Shown piece after piece: positions 15,001 through 21,438 of a DNA stretch of 64,000 nt (the first letter of the stretch is position 1; each line of letters starts with the position of its first letter). A program made the position numbers and the translations under genes. The stretch is from Barthelona sp. PCE. Taxonomy: Eukaryota; Metamonada: BaSk clade. Below the pieces are notes generated by a model. It did not search any database and was not told the DNA's origin. It saw nothing but the letters and a program-made list of their open reading frames with translations. The stretch lies in the NCBI GenBank assembly GCA_040285745.1, contig JAUFOR010000004.1:62001-126000 (forward strand), written 5' to 3'.

Positions 15001-18000
15001 TCAGCAAGTTCTGTTGCCAATCTTAAGCTACATCAATCCAACGGTGTTGTTAACGTTAATGACGGTGGTGTTGTTGACAATCTTAGTGAACTCGTTATGG
15101 ATGGTGGACTCCTCCACTTGCATCCTTCATCAACAGTCACTGCTACAAATAGCGACTTTACTATCAATAATGATGGTATATTCCAAGTTGATGAGAACGC
15201 TATTCTTTCTGTGTCAGATCCTGTCTTTACATTGAATGATAACGCTGAACTTGTGCTCGAGAACAACTCTTTGGTCTCACCATTTAATATTGAATCAATT
15301 ACCATGAAGGATGCATCCCATCTTGATCTTGGCACAAACAATGATCTCGTTATCAACACTGTTACTGTAAGTGATGATTCTGTTCTAGATGTTATGTCAG
15401 ATGTTGTCATCAACAATCTTACAACCACATCCGGATACATTAACAGTGATTGTGATTCATTCAGCCAGATAATCATGCAGTGTCATATTAGCAATATTTT
15501 CACTCTTGATTCTGTCAATCTGATTATTGAAAGCGACCAGTGTGTATTTGAGGATGTAAGCATTGAAGCTACAAACACAACCATCCGCTCACAACGTGGT
15601 GGTGATATTGTGCTCAACAATTCATCACTTAACTGTGTTAATAATTGTGATCTTGAGATCGCTCAGCTTTTTAATACTGAAAATAGTAACTTAATCAACT
15701 TTAACACAACATTCGAAGCCGGATCTACTTCAACAATTGCTACGGACAGTTCAACAACATTGGCTGAAAACGCAAACCTTCAGGGTTCTATGACGATCGA
15801 AGGTGCACTTGCCTTTACTGGTGATAACACAGCCACAATCGATGGCTCAGTTTCAATGAAGGGTATCATGACGATTGAAGATACAATGCAAGCTTCTCTT
15901 GGAGGTGAAATTTCATATAGTGGAGGTGAACTTCGTTGTATGAATAACTCGATTACAACCTTCACTGAAAGACAAGTTTCAGTTACCCCTACCATTGATA
16001 TATCGGACAATGCTCAAGTGTATTCACATTGTGATACTGACTTCAGAAATGCTGTTGTACTTAATCTCAGAGGTGGTTACGTCGAGTATAGACCTGATAC
16101 ATTACTTCTTGCTGTAACTAGTAACAATGGCCTGCTTAACATCACTGAGTGTTCAACCATTAGTGCCTTTGAGGTTGACTCTCTTGAAGAATCAATGCTT
16201 ATTTTTGGCGATGGAACAGACGTCACTGTATCTGATTCTATTACCATTGCTAATTCCACTGTCATTATTGAAGGTGGATCAACTGTCAATGCTCTGTCTC
16301 AGGACATCAGCATCGATGATGGTTCACTAAGCATTAAATCAGGAGCATCTGTTAATTTGGACAATGTTAATGTTATCGTTAATGGTGGTTCACTCATTGT
16401 AGAATCAAGCGCATTGACTGGTAATGATATCAACAGCGTACATCTTAAGAATGGTGTTATTACTCTGGACAATAATGTTAATATTGAAAAGATCATTATT
16501 GATGATGGTGTGCTCAACGGTACAGCTTCTATTCCAGAGTGTAACCTCACTTGGAGATCTGGAACTATCGAACTCACAACCCTCACTTGTGATACAGTTA
16601 TCTTCCATTGTGTTGACAGATCACTGTCTGACGTTCAGCACTTTGGTACATCATTCAAACTCATTCCTTTGAAATCACTTCTACTTGATGGTGAATGCGT
16701 ATCTGATATGAGCGATAACTCAAACCTCGAGATTAATGAGAGTATCGATTTCACTTTCAACACATCGTGGGTCGTAAATGATTTATCATCTGGTACATCA
16801 TCAGTATCTATTAATAGAGACATTATTAGTCGTACCAACGATTATATTTTCATTGAACCTGAGACCATATGTAGCGGTGACGTAATTGTCAACACCAGCA
16901 CACAAATTGGTTTTGGTAAACTGAGTATTGATGCTGATTCCAACATCTTCATGAATGGAGGACGTATTGATTTCATTGAGCCGATTCACTATACTAATAC
17001 AATTCTTACTGGCCATGGTCATATGAACGGTACAGTGCTCACACACAATTCTACAATTGATACATTTGAGGGACTCCGCTTCCTCAACCTCAACATGGAC
17101 GAACTATCCGGTTTCGATGCTAGAATCATTAATGAAACGCATTACTCATCGATTCGTATTGATGAACATGCTCATATTAATGGTACATTCTTCCTGAGAT
17201 TCTCGCTCACTAGCTCTTTTGCACGTGGAACACCATTCTATTTCATAGAAGCAGGTGACCGTACGGGAACCTTCAACGAGACAATTGGTGACTGTTTGAT
17301 TAACTTCAACTTTATTTACACCAACTATCTCTTTTATGCTGAAATTGGTCGTTCTGTTACACAAGCCCTTGGAATTGAAGTCCACGTTTCAGTGAACGGT
17401 TTCGATTCCCTTTGTTGTGGTGATCTGGAGACACCTTGTCGTACATTCACTGCTGCCATGGGACGTGCCACACAGGGTGATGATATCATCGTTCATCCTG
17501 GTGAGTATTCTGGCTCTGACTACCTGCCACTTTCTCTTGACGGAGACTACTCTGCTTCAATAACTGCCTATGATCCTAATGATCGACCAATCTTCGATTG
17601 TAACGGTGCACGTGTTGGTATTGCTTATAGTAATGCCTTAGGTATTGAAGATGAAAACGGCGATATCATGTATCCGTCAATCAAAAATATTGAAATCCGT
17701 AACTGTGTATCACATGCCCTGTATATCCAAACTTCAGTTATATCTGTTGAAAATATTCATCTTGAAGGTAACTCTGGATCGATGGGTGCTGGTGTCTACA
17801 TTGCCCAATCAACGCTTTCAATGGTTAACACCCTTATTGTTGATCATGATGCTCTTCTGGGTGGTGCAGCTTTCCATATGACAATGTCCAATGTTACGCT
17901 CGATAATGTTCGCGTATCAGAAGTAACTGCACCAGAAGGTGCTGTGATTAGTGCAGATGAATCTCAGATTTCGATCAACGAACTCTCATGTACTTCGATT

Positions 18001-21000
18001 AATGGTAATGCACCTATTGCACTTTTCCACTCTCAGATAGAGGGTTCCATTTATCTAGTCGATTCAACAGCAAATGTTAACGGTATCTTTATGGCTTCTG
18101 CATCATCAATAGTGCTCGATGTCAAGATGCTTGATATCTCTGTTAAGGATGGTCCTGCATTTTTCCAAGCACAGGATTGTAATGTAACATTATCAAAGTT
18201 GTTGTACAGTGGTGCGGTTTCAAACGCTGGAGATATTAACGAAGTTCATAAACCCAGCGGTCTCTTTGTTTCAGAGCGTTCAATAGTTAACATTGATACA
18301 ATTGATGTTGAAGGCATTGAGGATTTTGTATTCTCAGCTCTCGACTCAGATGTGCATCTCACTAACTTACATGTTGACGATGTATCATGTACAAGCGATG
18401 ATTCAATGATCCAGATTCTTCATTCAGATGTACATGTTAATAACATTGAATTGCTTAACGCTAATCTTGACTCGGCTTCAATCGTAGTAGATGACTCGTC
18501 ACTTACAATCAAGAACTCTCGCTTTGAGAATATTGCAGTTAGTGACAGTTATGGTCTTATCAACATCATTGATGGTGAAAGTGTGACAATTTCGAATGTG
18601 ACATTCAAGAATGTTTCTTCTAGTGGATTTGGTGGTGCAATCAGTGTTCAAAGCTCATTCAATGGTGAAATAACTGTTGTTGACAGTACATTTGAAGATT
18701 GTTCTGCAAACGTTGCCGGTGGTGCTATTGTTGTCTTCAATAATAATGATATTGTTATATATAATACTGATTTCCGTTCCAACAAAGCACAACTTTTTGG
18801 CGGTGCAATTTGTCTCCTTGATAGTGATACTGCTGAGGACGTGTACAATATTGGAACTCTAGATGCTTCTTGGAAGGAGCACGCCCAAAAACTCATTACA
18901 AGACAGAGCGATGACATTCACATTGAAGGGTGTACATTTGCTGATAATGTAGTTCTTGATGCAGGTGGTGCTATCTACACAAACCTGGTTCAAGTTCCTG
19001 ATCTAGAATCAAACACTTTTGAGAATTCTAATATGGCTCAAGGTTACGGATCCAATATCGCAACTGATCCACGTTCTCTACGTGTTGACCTTGTGGTTGA
19101 ACCTCAAGACGGTGACTCTGTTGATCGACCCAAGACGCTGGTGTTCTCTGTTGTGGACCGTTTCAACAACACTGTTGTGCTCGATAACGATCGTGTCATA
19201 ACGATTGAAGCTTCTTCTGCCAAGTTCGCCCTCCGTGGTCAGCTCACAAACCCCACAACTGAGGGTCATGTAACGTTTGAAAACATTACTGTCATTGGTG
19301 GTCCATCCGTCTATGACATATACGCAGTCACTCCTGGTCTTGCTTTTGCCACTGCTCAAGTTACGAAACTCCTTTGTTCAGAAGGTGAAGGTTTTGAAGG
19401 TGGTACTTGTCAACCTTGTGCTGTAGGTACATATAGTCCCGCTCCCACTACTGGTGCATGCCTTGCATGTCCTGATGGTGAGTGGACAACTGAGCAGGGT
19501 GCTCTATCATGTTCACCTTGCCCTGTGGGTATGTATTCAAACGCTTCAACAACTGGTTGTACCCGTTGTGATACATATTCTTTTGCTGCTTATCAAGGTT
19601 CAAATCACTGTGATTCTTGTCCACTCAACACAATGGCATCCGAAGCTGGTGACAAATGTATCTGTCAGGGTGACTTGTTCCCCTTCATTGCTTCTAATGG
19701 TACCATTGTGTGTGATTTATGTCCCACAGGTCTCATTTGCTTCGGTGACTCATTCTGTGTAACCGAAGGTTACTGGATGGCTTCATCTGGTGAGGTTATC
19801 AAGTGTACTACTGATGGTTGTCCAGGTAACTGTACAGTCACCAAAGAGGGTGGTAACGCAACCACCACTGATAATCAGTGCTCTGATGGATTCTCTGGTG
19901 AACAGTGTATTCAGTGTGAAGTAGGCCGTGTATTTACCAACCCCGCATGCCAAACATGCCCCGGTATTTGGTTTACCATCACTGTACTTATGGCATGTGT
20001 TATTGTTTATACTGGATTATTCCTATTCATGGCTAACGATGTCAAAAACGGAATGCAGAATAGTGGTGCTATTGTGACATTCATAAGGTTTATACAAATG
20101 CTCGCCTCAGTCCGCTCAACTTGTTCGTATTTCTTCCCTGATAGCTTCCAGTGGGTCATGTACTTCCTTGACATTATCACACTTGATATGTCGAAGCGCC
20201 ATCTCTGGCGTTGTTTTACTGAGAGTGTGACTATGCCTTTAGCTTTCATAATCACTTTTGCTATTCCAGTCATCGTCTGGTTCATTACGAAAATGTACGG
20301 AAAACGTGCTAAACACGATTTCAACAAGCCTGGCATGACACCAAAGTTACGCGGACATCTTTACTTCAACTACTTCATGTTGTTGTTCAGCGCTATCATA
20401 TACCATCTGGTCTTCCAACCTCTTGCATGTCGTCAAATTGCAGATGATGTTTACCTTACTGCTGATCCCACTCAGAAGTGTTTCCAGGATAATTGGACCA
20501 CCTTAGCCTTCATATCGTTTGCTGCGATTGTTGGTTTTGTCGTTATTGAAGTGTATATGATCATTAAGCGTCAGCCTCCAAAGTCCTCGTATTCAGCTGA
20601 TAGCACTGGTATCATGCTGAACCATCATATGGAGGCAATCACTGCTGCGTATCGTAGCAAGAAATACCTGCCGGAAATCTTGGAGCAGGTCTATATCATC
20701 ATTATTGTTGGTATTCTATTTATGCTACCTCGTGGTTCATTGGTACAAAGTATTGTTGGTCTCGTCACATGCTGTATCTTTATGGGTATACATGCGGCCA
20801 TCAAACCATACAACGGAGACGTCTCAAATATGCAGTATCTTTACGACTTCTCTCTTGTACTAATCTTCTTCTACGGATTCATCATCACTTTGGATCCTGA
20901 TACTGCTGCTAACAGCGATACTGGTGTCGTCACAGGTTGGATACTCGCTATCTTCTTACTATGTGTCGTCGTTTATGCTATCTTTGTTAACGTACGCATT

Positions 21001-21189
21001 GCTATGAAACGCCAATTCTCTGCTCCTAAGCACAAGAGCGCTGGCGGATTTAGACCCAACCTACTACTTAATCCTCTTGTTTCCATTGGTGAAGGAGGAA
21101 GAAACCATAGGTCGTCAACGAATTCTCTTAGCAGCTTCCAAAATTCATCCACTTTGGATTTCGATGATTTTAGTGATTTTACTTACTAA
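1..21189 (+). CDS. Giant beta-helix surface protein with Cys-rich module and C-terminal multi-pass membrane domain (5' end outside window)
   Basis: The frame is open from base 1 to the stop at 21187-21189, giving at least 7062 residues, and no convincing start lies inside the window, so the gene is 5'-truncated by the window edge. Most of the protein is short alternating Gly/Asn/Asp/Thr beta-strand sequence with very many N-x-S/T sites, as in right-handed parallel beta-helix (pectin-lyase-like) ectodomains. Near 18.6-19.0 kb are four GGAI motifs with FxxN motifs, the signature of chlamydial Pmp repeats. An Ig- or filamin-like stretch (about 19080-19360) and a Cys-rich GCC2/GCC3-like module (about 19380-19960) follow. 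Then come about eight hydrophobic segments from 19966 to about 21010, including a KPY...N motif before the penultimate one, and a short Ser/Asp-rich tail. I infer a plasma-membrane adhesin or receptor. The exact function is unknown. No intron is needed anywhere. Confidence 0.85.
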   Translation, partial: TSLFFSPVGSDLISVQKLLHTGAIFRNLGDFAARPVDGGSKDPSVIHAEDKAMIVNSESSTMEIKSLMALWYIGESSTAVEMPIFENAGTLLLNTQAKVIVDFVFKQSGDLHLELAEIVLRRGGSATNGQLHLDLMSQMYVGPSTESFDTHDLNETIYFTMSENAHFFCDSIMILETDTVFTVLGSAKFGEKSKADIRGGGLMIVDNATVDPWGILDVACEFVFKNISDDMHFDYLIAGPGGDVRFETGVNQSIEILYVDDGYRSGFDTVHVISVMKVLGGGFKGNGVTITDDISNIDLASIVSSENHQLLFPVQISKFETNDFFWRFDSNSFIHNYDSLRFRSDVMTILATGCDAPDFVYPMWINHNNISVETEKVDFGAIYFGDYDSFLYIDDEGTWVPGLSPSKTRNPTIHFHHGAAGNGTIWIPNGQNIMFNDISFMDVNSTLHAQNSLVQVGAMDNFGYYSTWFCHDNEHTFGTKGHVCLLNVTVRGYGRFLMQPNSTFCLDSRIKFDVNVTIDSDVMLKELVINGNFCIYRSIKVLEHFEWISGELQCGGSIIVLGNGLVHTDEYKGVVNGTTLDNRGTMLFDEDAWIAADPRARIVNRANATLEFAHNVTLYLHDSYEWYNMTTETGGWPYLVNQGRFVRQSGDGDIGWAFQQDDTGVFDISSGADVYMSGVANISGLVNILNTGSEMIFLNDTQFIGNGTIYLDKGRFAVDDVGASVYFRSTGELSASPESNFVHRKGRIVVDSPNFSITIPNLKVSDVGSQVVFNTVSCPFYIPSLEIVNKAEVMFDTDCDNIRVANFTINDAIRSGNDDVKALENLITSDMMFKDGGSITILANASFRATSDLTMIDTSSFIFNEESESTFTALSLIMNDDTRLHVSGDISHVGSVNYINTTDSTAEIHVYPTGEIKQATTAVSNIYVNIWTNGSIHALDDKVYLHSNITCLNGNITADSEMYFTGSSNVYIGGDCVLQGSGDLYIQSHTLMEDGILDFSGCIYIEKPDGFLEIVGGYVESLHICRVENNVRIFNISMNAFDIDLFVDGEINVENVTVTSIIIDDVMGSDSSHDQVFNILNTTVDLLTLPKSREGSFNIYDSDVDSVDTLNFIFGHSYNDGHFLNCFSGYLNLNGTAIEINRGGINVHSACSVLFNNTDVRLLSKGDIDIANGSLVEGSIIDNIYCQNGMLRSNDTTLLTINTTDIRGCAVGGVNVDIPYLDIREGGLFGTLNLTNSFHIHGTSAIHISNDTFITLDNGLWEDGKVFIGDSAYIHCPVDCAFVMDRPAGIFEEDDVSNYAHMQIDGTLNITARSSTEFEIVLNNTGSIYQDNGIWEIYRGGVTYNNGSIILTDNNAEFRLKSPYLFDEESYLYSNGTIGLRQFNANLTSYGYVHVCDPGEIYIKGGALRLHGAVVECIDTEYYDGDIDFEPTTEGCDILFPWVEDLADFDDIREICQIWIGELRDDGEVTFYNGDTELFHIEWIKKGPIYFGMGSYIGSMHVDRMDESTWILGNGTIVDEITTMVLTESVSQFIVKENATVNATNASFTVTDGVVLFDTNAQVVADCLHLILDGSAEFIIKENGAQDPIRICSAVLSDTASIQIYDGANVIIEELVMNDESSIDSTTLVNVTGTVDISGGSIGNDTVLGFDGSSTVGFSLSDPFTFGFGSYVEFHSNVTVEGNSPLIFSDDARVFNYYRFTIEEEKAFVMEAVGVGTGKFTNKRGGIFTFKGSDNPSKFDIIRCKIRNDGELNIDANGTTGGLFLEGELTNDWIFNMDSNLQLTVRKDGSLINNKNMIDTNTTFSQAVISIKGDSSHTPSFIQNDVLTTKANLFASDATVNFTESSVSQGISKAYILDEATLDISGQYITPLNLHDTSGVVSVVNNGNIKVGYVQITDNDGLFQTTSGGTAICDDFTSFVLDHGKVQLGDFSSVELRGSIELNNDGEFFIGRINNDSILRPNEITLNDETSFSANCEPSIIVTLNEVTQNDDSNFGGTSAMELVGVFDMIDGNIVDSGEMAVRTGANFNVKQGGTKTISKFNINVEGEFNIADRFDGSDDALIVNTNTGSIVMTDNAEFQSSNNDAYIHNNGTMNQTSTETVPLNWNIDSSGEFYLENGTLLMQKPSMFHNYGSFSISDPSYWMIENNLVNHFPALISGDGIIFMQNDADVINRGDINLATPAIVIGGAKLTMLDSDPVEKLPLVIDTDGSVVIDGGVISDLSAKLNGTTPTSSLTVTTGTVSNFTSLELMNEGSVILEGGSVIFDWSRIEMWDNTDIIVRDNMIVELENTDVILHDNTYFKGADSLDNVNVWTFDEVIINDNAIFDLSVPALQTINKLTILDSGIREGSSTINIVNDMEWVAGTVRGAGETEIIYGAELNIADTNGRVYIGGDHELRIVGKAHVLNDVTVEALNSTDSLIRVVNGGVLNMTDANFEGGARIFVETSSDLRLEKGVQSLDADILVSGIATCADCSATLKNLFELNGDASIEGVGDVNVWDDMSITSSGNLFGAIGTEINILNNGVLRTDQSSHIDAVINVFDGLLLLNSGDANRLNITLDDAAANLTCVAETILSMDLLVNSGQVFFQPGCTVQHLSPVIINDGQVYIEGATISLEYSPVTLNNPTSVFEINSSNMRIQNTDLTINEGLFNITGDTETSDRFRNVKIFNNGQFNIDEQSHELYIYETLLDDGTFSGAADVHSHNIIWRAGTITGPSTIRSSAVVTLETVAHKYLKDGRTLETGETTLFNDGTLHGGYNTTFRNWGIFTVNNLGQFINDVPENETLVSGPHFLNNNQFNMNADVTDDFYMNWKFTHSEPATMSLDSGRMHFNAIGLADFIGDIVVSEDAVMDFDDTNALFEELSSIIVRGVISTTDCLANVTFNGDVNIPGDMMIVCGNVYVQHATVDNLNATVKSAGTMSVEYTTVATLNYKNILSLGSVTMRNSNINTIQDINVHDGSFRIDDSEFNLSNDTLFHTTNENAVFVLGDNLILPNIDYATILIEDGHFTINPTSHTDELSFGLIQIKGSTLEKATLEANIPHNLSALIIEVNQGLSVGESRLIAYDELRWTGGGFVGPTETYSMTDLTIAGTVPMYLDEGHSLWNFGNTSFTQGIINAGEYTNIINRPYAMFEIGGGGDIVIANGTGDSFPYIFNMENATLLKTGAPVKFNLLPALRNEGLMHVESGILAIGTDSWSNGDTLIEDNCILELTGDFKFTADSYIEGIGELHLTKSTSNVTVFGVFNQSGDVIIFDGDIYFNNGSSIDYMSLRVRGGNSHFLDGSVVPHMSVPEVSAGEVIIYDGGITNQISKLDVSGTGKVDIQSGSFFNMTDGEMRIAGSGEILFANNSNGNIIDSVFTLSGGNLILDYHSVNTANFSDCTFLGGILETYLPITTYCVNLTMTGGIRKGSGDLVILENGEVIGGRLQDGSVTTIMGYMDLHPTNTLFIEFSHVLQNNGSSIWHNGVIRADETSVLHNHAGATLEITDVATISAISSQPPLFQNDGLLKKTASSPFTLTVRFWNTLEASTEILSGSMVILGTALNDGYFFLDDATDVTVNDGVLRFGEESIFQGPGSLTLNHVNAFVFADGFMNVTGKYQVNNGHLYFNGSLLNVSTIDLIVNNGECLFENCSITELQVDMNGGSIEIQPLANIYQLTTLDVSGGDTTVQNGAFVKAYNSVFKHTGGNFFISQNATVDIVGSNITQSGGYVEFDSFSFVNVNFTYCELTGGELKTMLHVPTFCDTYKQTGGTRSGEGDVIVHDYLELVGGRIIDNSTTISESEMLVTATNTLYMETGHQIINHGNASFLNGVIRGHGSTGIYNSPTGDLQISDSITYSTSDSTQPTLINDGLLVKVGPNSFIATVNVINNNDFIVSKGSFDIRGDTVTNGELSIEEDADVTVNSGGSLIASDTNRISGLGTVIINHSTATAFIDGTEQFTGDFIVNHGNLYVNGTNMNGDTFNLRQIGGTTHFDAVEVSYLNVKEATGGIIDFNEDSVIIKLANLDVSGSIVNFNNKSDVFIDDGNITISSGAIQFHEGARVRSSTSRLSQTGGDVSIAENSFVSEPHFDYCEMLGGFITVDQQLRCDEMLLDGGVRSGNADVFITNLLTVVSGTLSGTSRTVSETQLLLNCSGSSNLQDNHELTVISDGDFFSGQLNMHSSALINVTIGSKLTLHSNAVLNNVDDAAHATLVNNGQLEKVGTGAFEAEVDVINNGDFNILAGEFVMENDAVVINNDYWNTHGGAISRVRDAKFTAMNTSLISGNGRWFLSNTDALVEVDGVVDTVGCWFVENGILLFNGSQLSMNKICMFVSGGLIDIDSAEIVELLVNDMTAGNFIIENNATIDQLSVLKQSGGSFNIENSTITSDTAEFVFTGGDFVADEGKLAIHDSTMVVKGGDVTFLDDSTPLFNITDLELTSGKLTVTDTNMDHYVDRMIMKGGSLNGDSTLTVYNLTLIGGTLADAGVTDVLTVLTLDCSNTPILTHTHIVRNHDEAYWNSGTLQVDADALLHNADGAQMYLSGGANYEKNGVTEPVLLNNGDLFKIDDNTFATSTTFNNTGNGVVHIQEGIFQIDGTTNQDNVWISDGDTRIMGDMIFDRDSFTNGTGNFVLDTSASFTKVSGTVDTDGVWIVNNGLLNFTGDGLDINDLQLDINYGTTNIDGANIATTTITVDDGDLHIISSTIDQLDVLNTTHTNSVVDVVGSTLTSDRGAFNIEDGEVQLSDDTTFESSDSVLTQESGVITLLNDGATMHMKSVILNDGVLNVSSRVPLTVDEFEMNGGTRTGTTNVNADELRFYNGVLDGNAVTQAIDILDINTALSPELKNDHTLHMFGIADWNDGTLRASNDSLFLVDSRGTLNITGDSHFLKSGPQEPTLQNNGKLFKNGNEPFIISANVVNNGGVNIVNGSFVIEGRADNNNNWKTVSPAETIVIDTLNLASTSTLSGDGTYRIQDPAAVVNGDGNIFTDQCWMVEHGSVLLDGTSLSTSILCMNVTATDSLVNISASSVANLKLHQSNGVVNVNDGGVVDNLSELVMDGGLLHLHPSSTVTATNSDFTINNDGIFQVDENAILSVSDPVFTLNDNAELVLENNSLVSPFNIESITMKDASHLDLGTNNDLVINTVTVSDDSVLDVMSDVVINNLTTTSGYINSDCDSFSQIIMQCHISNIFTLDSVNLIIESDQCVFEDVSIEATNTTIRSQRGGDIVLNNSSLNCVNNCDLEIAQLFNTENSNLINFNTTFEAGSTSTIATDSSTTLAENANLQGSMTIEGALAFTGDNTATIDGSVSMKGIMTIEDTMQASLGGEISYSGGELRCMNNSITTFTERQVSVTPTIDISDNAQVYSHCDTDFRNAVVLNLRGGYVEYRPDTLLLAVTSNNGLLNITECSTISAFEVDSLEESMLIFGDGTDVTVSDSITIANSTVIIEGGSTVNALSQDISIDDGSLSIKSGASVNLDNVNVIVNGGSLIVESSALTGNDINSVHLKNGVITLDNNVNIEKIIIDDGVLNGTASIPECNLTWRSGTIELTTLTCDTVIFHCVDRSLSDVQHFGTSFKLIPLKSLLLDGECVSDMSDNSNLEINESIDFTFNTSWVVNDLSSGTSSVSINRDIISRTNDYIFIEPETICSGDVIVNTSTQIGFGKLSIDADSNIFMNGGRIDFIEPIHYTNTILTGHGHMNGTVLTHNSTIDTFEGLRFLNLNMDELSGFDARIINETHYSSIRIDEHAHINGTFFLRFSLTSSFARGTPFYFIEAGDRTGTFNETIGDCLINFNFIYTNYLFYAEIGRSVTQALGIEVHVSVNGFDSLCCGDLETPCRTFTAAMGRATQGDDIIVHPGEYSGSDYLPLSLDGDYSASITAYDPNDRPIFDCNGARVGIAYSNALGIEDENGDIMYPSIKNIEIRNCVSHALYIQTSVISVENIHLEGNSGSMGAGVYIAQSTLSMVNTLIVDHDALLGGAAFHMTMSNVTLDNVRVSEVTAPEGAVISADESQISINELSCTSINGNAPIALFHSQIEGSIYLVDSTANVNGIFMASASSIVLDVKMLDISVKDGPAFFQAQDCNVTLSKLLYSGAVSNAGDINEVHKPSGLFVSERSIVNIDTIDVEGIEDFVFSALDSDVHLTNLHVDDVSCTSDDSMIQILHSDVHVNNIELLNANLDSASIVVDDSSLTIKNSRFENIAVSDSYGLINIIDGESVTISNVTFKNVSSSGFGGAISVQSSFNGEITVVDSTFEDCSANVAGGAIVVFNNNDIVIYNTDFRSNKAQLFGGAICLLDSDTAEDVYNIGTLDASWKEHAQKLITRQSDDIHIEGCTFADNVVLDAGGAIYTNLVQVPDLESNTFENSNMAQGYGSNIATDPRSLRVDLVVEPQDGDSVDRPKTLVFSVVDRFNNTVVLDNDRVITIEASSAKFALRGQLTNPTTEGHVTFENITVIGGPSVYDIYAVTPGLAFATAQVTKLLCSEGEGFEGGTCQPCAVGTYSPAPTTGACLACPDGEWTTEQGALSCSPCPVGMYSNASTTGCTRCDTYSFAAYQGSNHCDSCPLNTMASEAGDKCICQGDLFPFIASNGTIVCDLCPTGLICFGDSFCVTEGYWMASSGEVIKCTTDGCPGNCTVTKEGGNATTTDNQCSDGFSGEQCIQCEVGRVFTNPACQTCPGIWFTITVLMACVIVYTGLFLFMANDVKNGMQNSGAIVTFIRFIQMLASVRSTCSYFFPDSFQWVMYFLDIITLDMSKRHLWRCFTESVTMPLAFIITFAIPVIVWFITKMYGKRAKHDFNKPGMTPKLRGHLYFNYFMLLFSAIIYHLVFQPLACRQIADDVYLTADPTQKCFQDNWTTLAFISFAAIVGFVVIEVYMIIKRQPPKSSYSADSTGIMLNHHMEAITAAYRSKKYLPEILEQVYIIIIVGILFMLPRGSLVQSIVGLVTCCIFMGIHAAIKPYNGDVSNMQYLYDFSLVLIFFYGFIITLDPDTAANSDTGVVTGWILAIFLLCVVVYAIFVNVRIAMKRQFSAPKHKSAGGFRPNLLLNPLVSIGEGGRNHRSSTNSLSSFQNSSTLDFDDFSDFTY
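7033..15350 (+). repeat. Coding superrepeat of about 1.03 kb (about 345 residues) inside the giant beta-helix gene
   Basis: Two anchor motifs recur in register. The first, GG-x-R-x-G with related forms, begins at 10207, 11242, 12274, 13312 and 14332 (spacings 1035, 1032, 1038, 1020). The second, N-N/D-G-x-L-x-K, begins at 10504, 11539, 12574, 13606 and 14626 (spacings 1035, 1035, 1032, 1020). Weaker copies can be followed upstream near 7.03, 8.1 and 9.2 kb and possibly downstream to about 16.6 kb. All spacings are multiples of three. The copies are clearly diverged in DNA and protein, so the duplications look old. Each unit would be a block of many beta-helix coils. Confidence 0.75.
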
Positions 21190-21438
21190 GAACTCATCCC
21201 ATTTACTTGCAACGTGAATCATCTTTTCTTCTCATTTAATCGTTTGGGAATATCCTAACATTTCCATTACGCTTTTTTACTTCTTATTTGTTTCTAATCT
21301 TTCTGTGTACCACGTTCATCAATCATCATCATTGTATTAATCATATCTTGCCAAAAGGCAAGTTTGCAAAATTAATAAATTCTAGATATACGTTAATTTG
21401 TGAATTATCTAATGACACCTTTCCAAATTACAATTATT

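Noticed and set aside
18600-18980. Bacterial (chlamydial) contamination
   Set aside because: The motifs are part of a continuous frame with a eukaryote-type polytopic C-terminus, and the flanking genes are eukaryotic.
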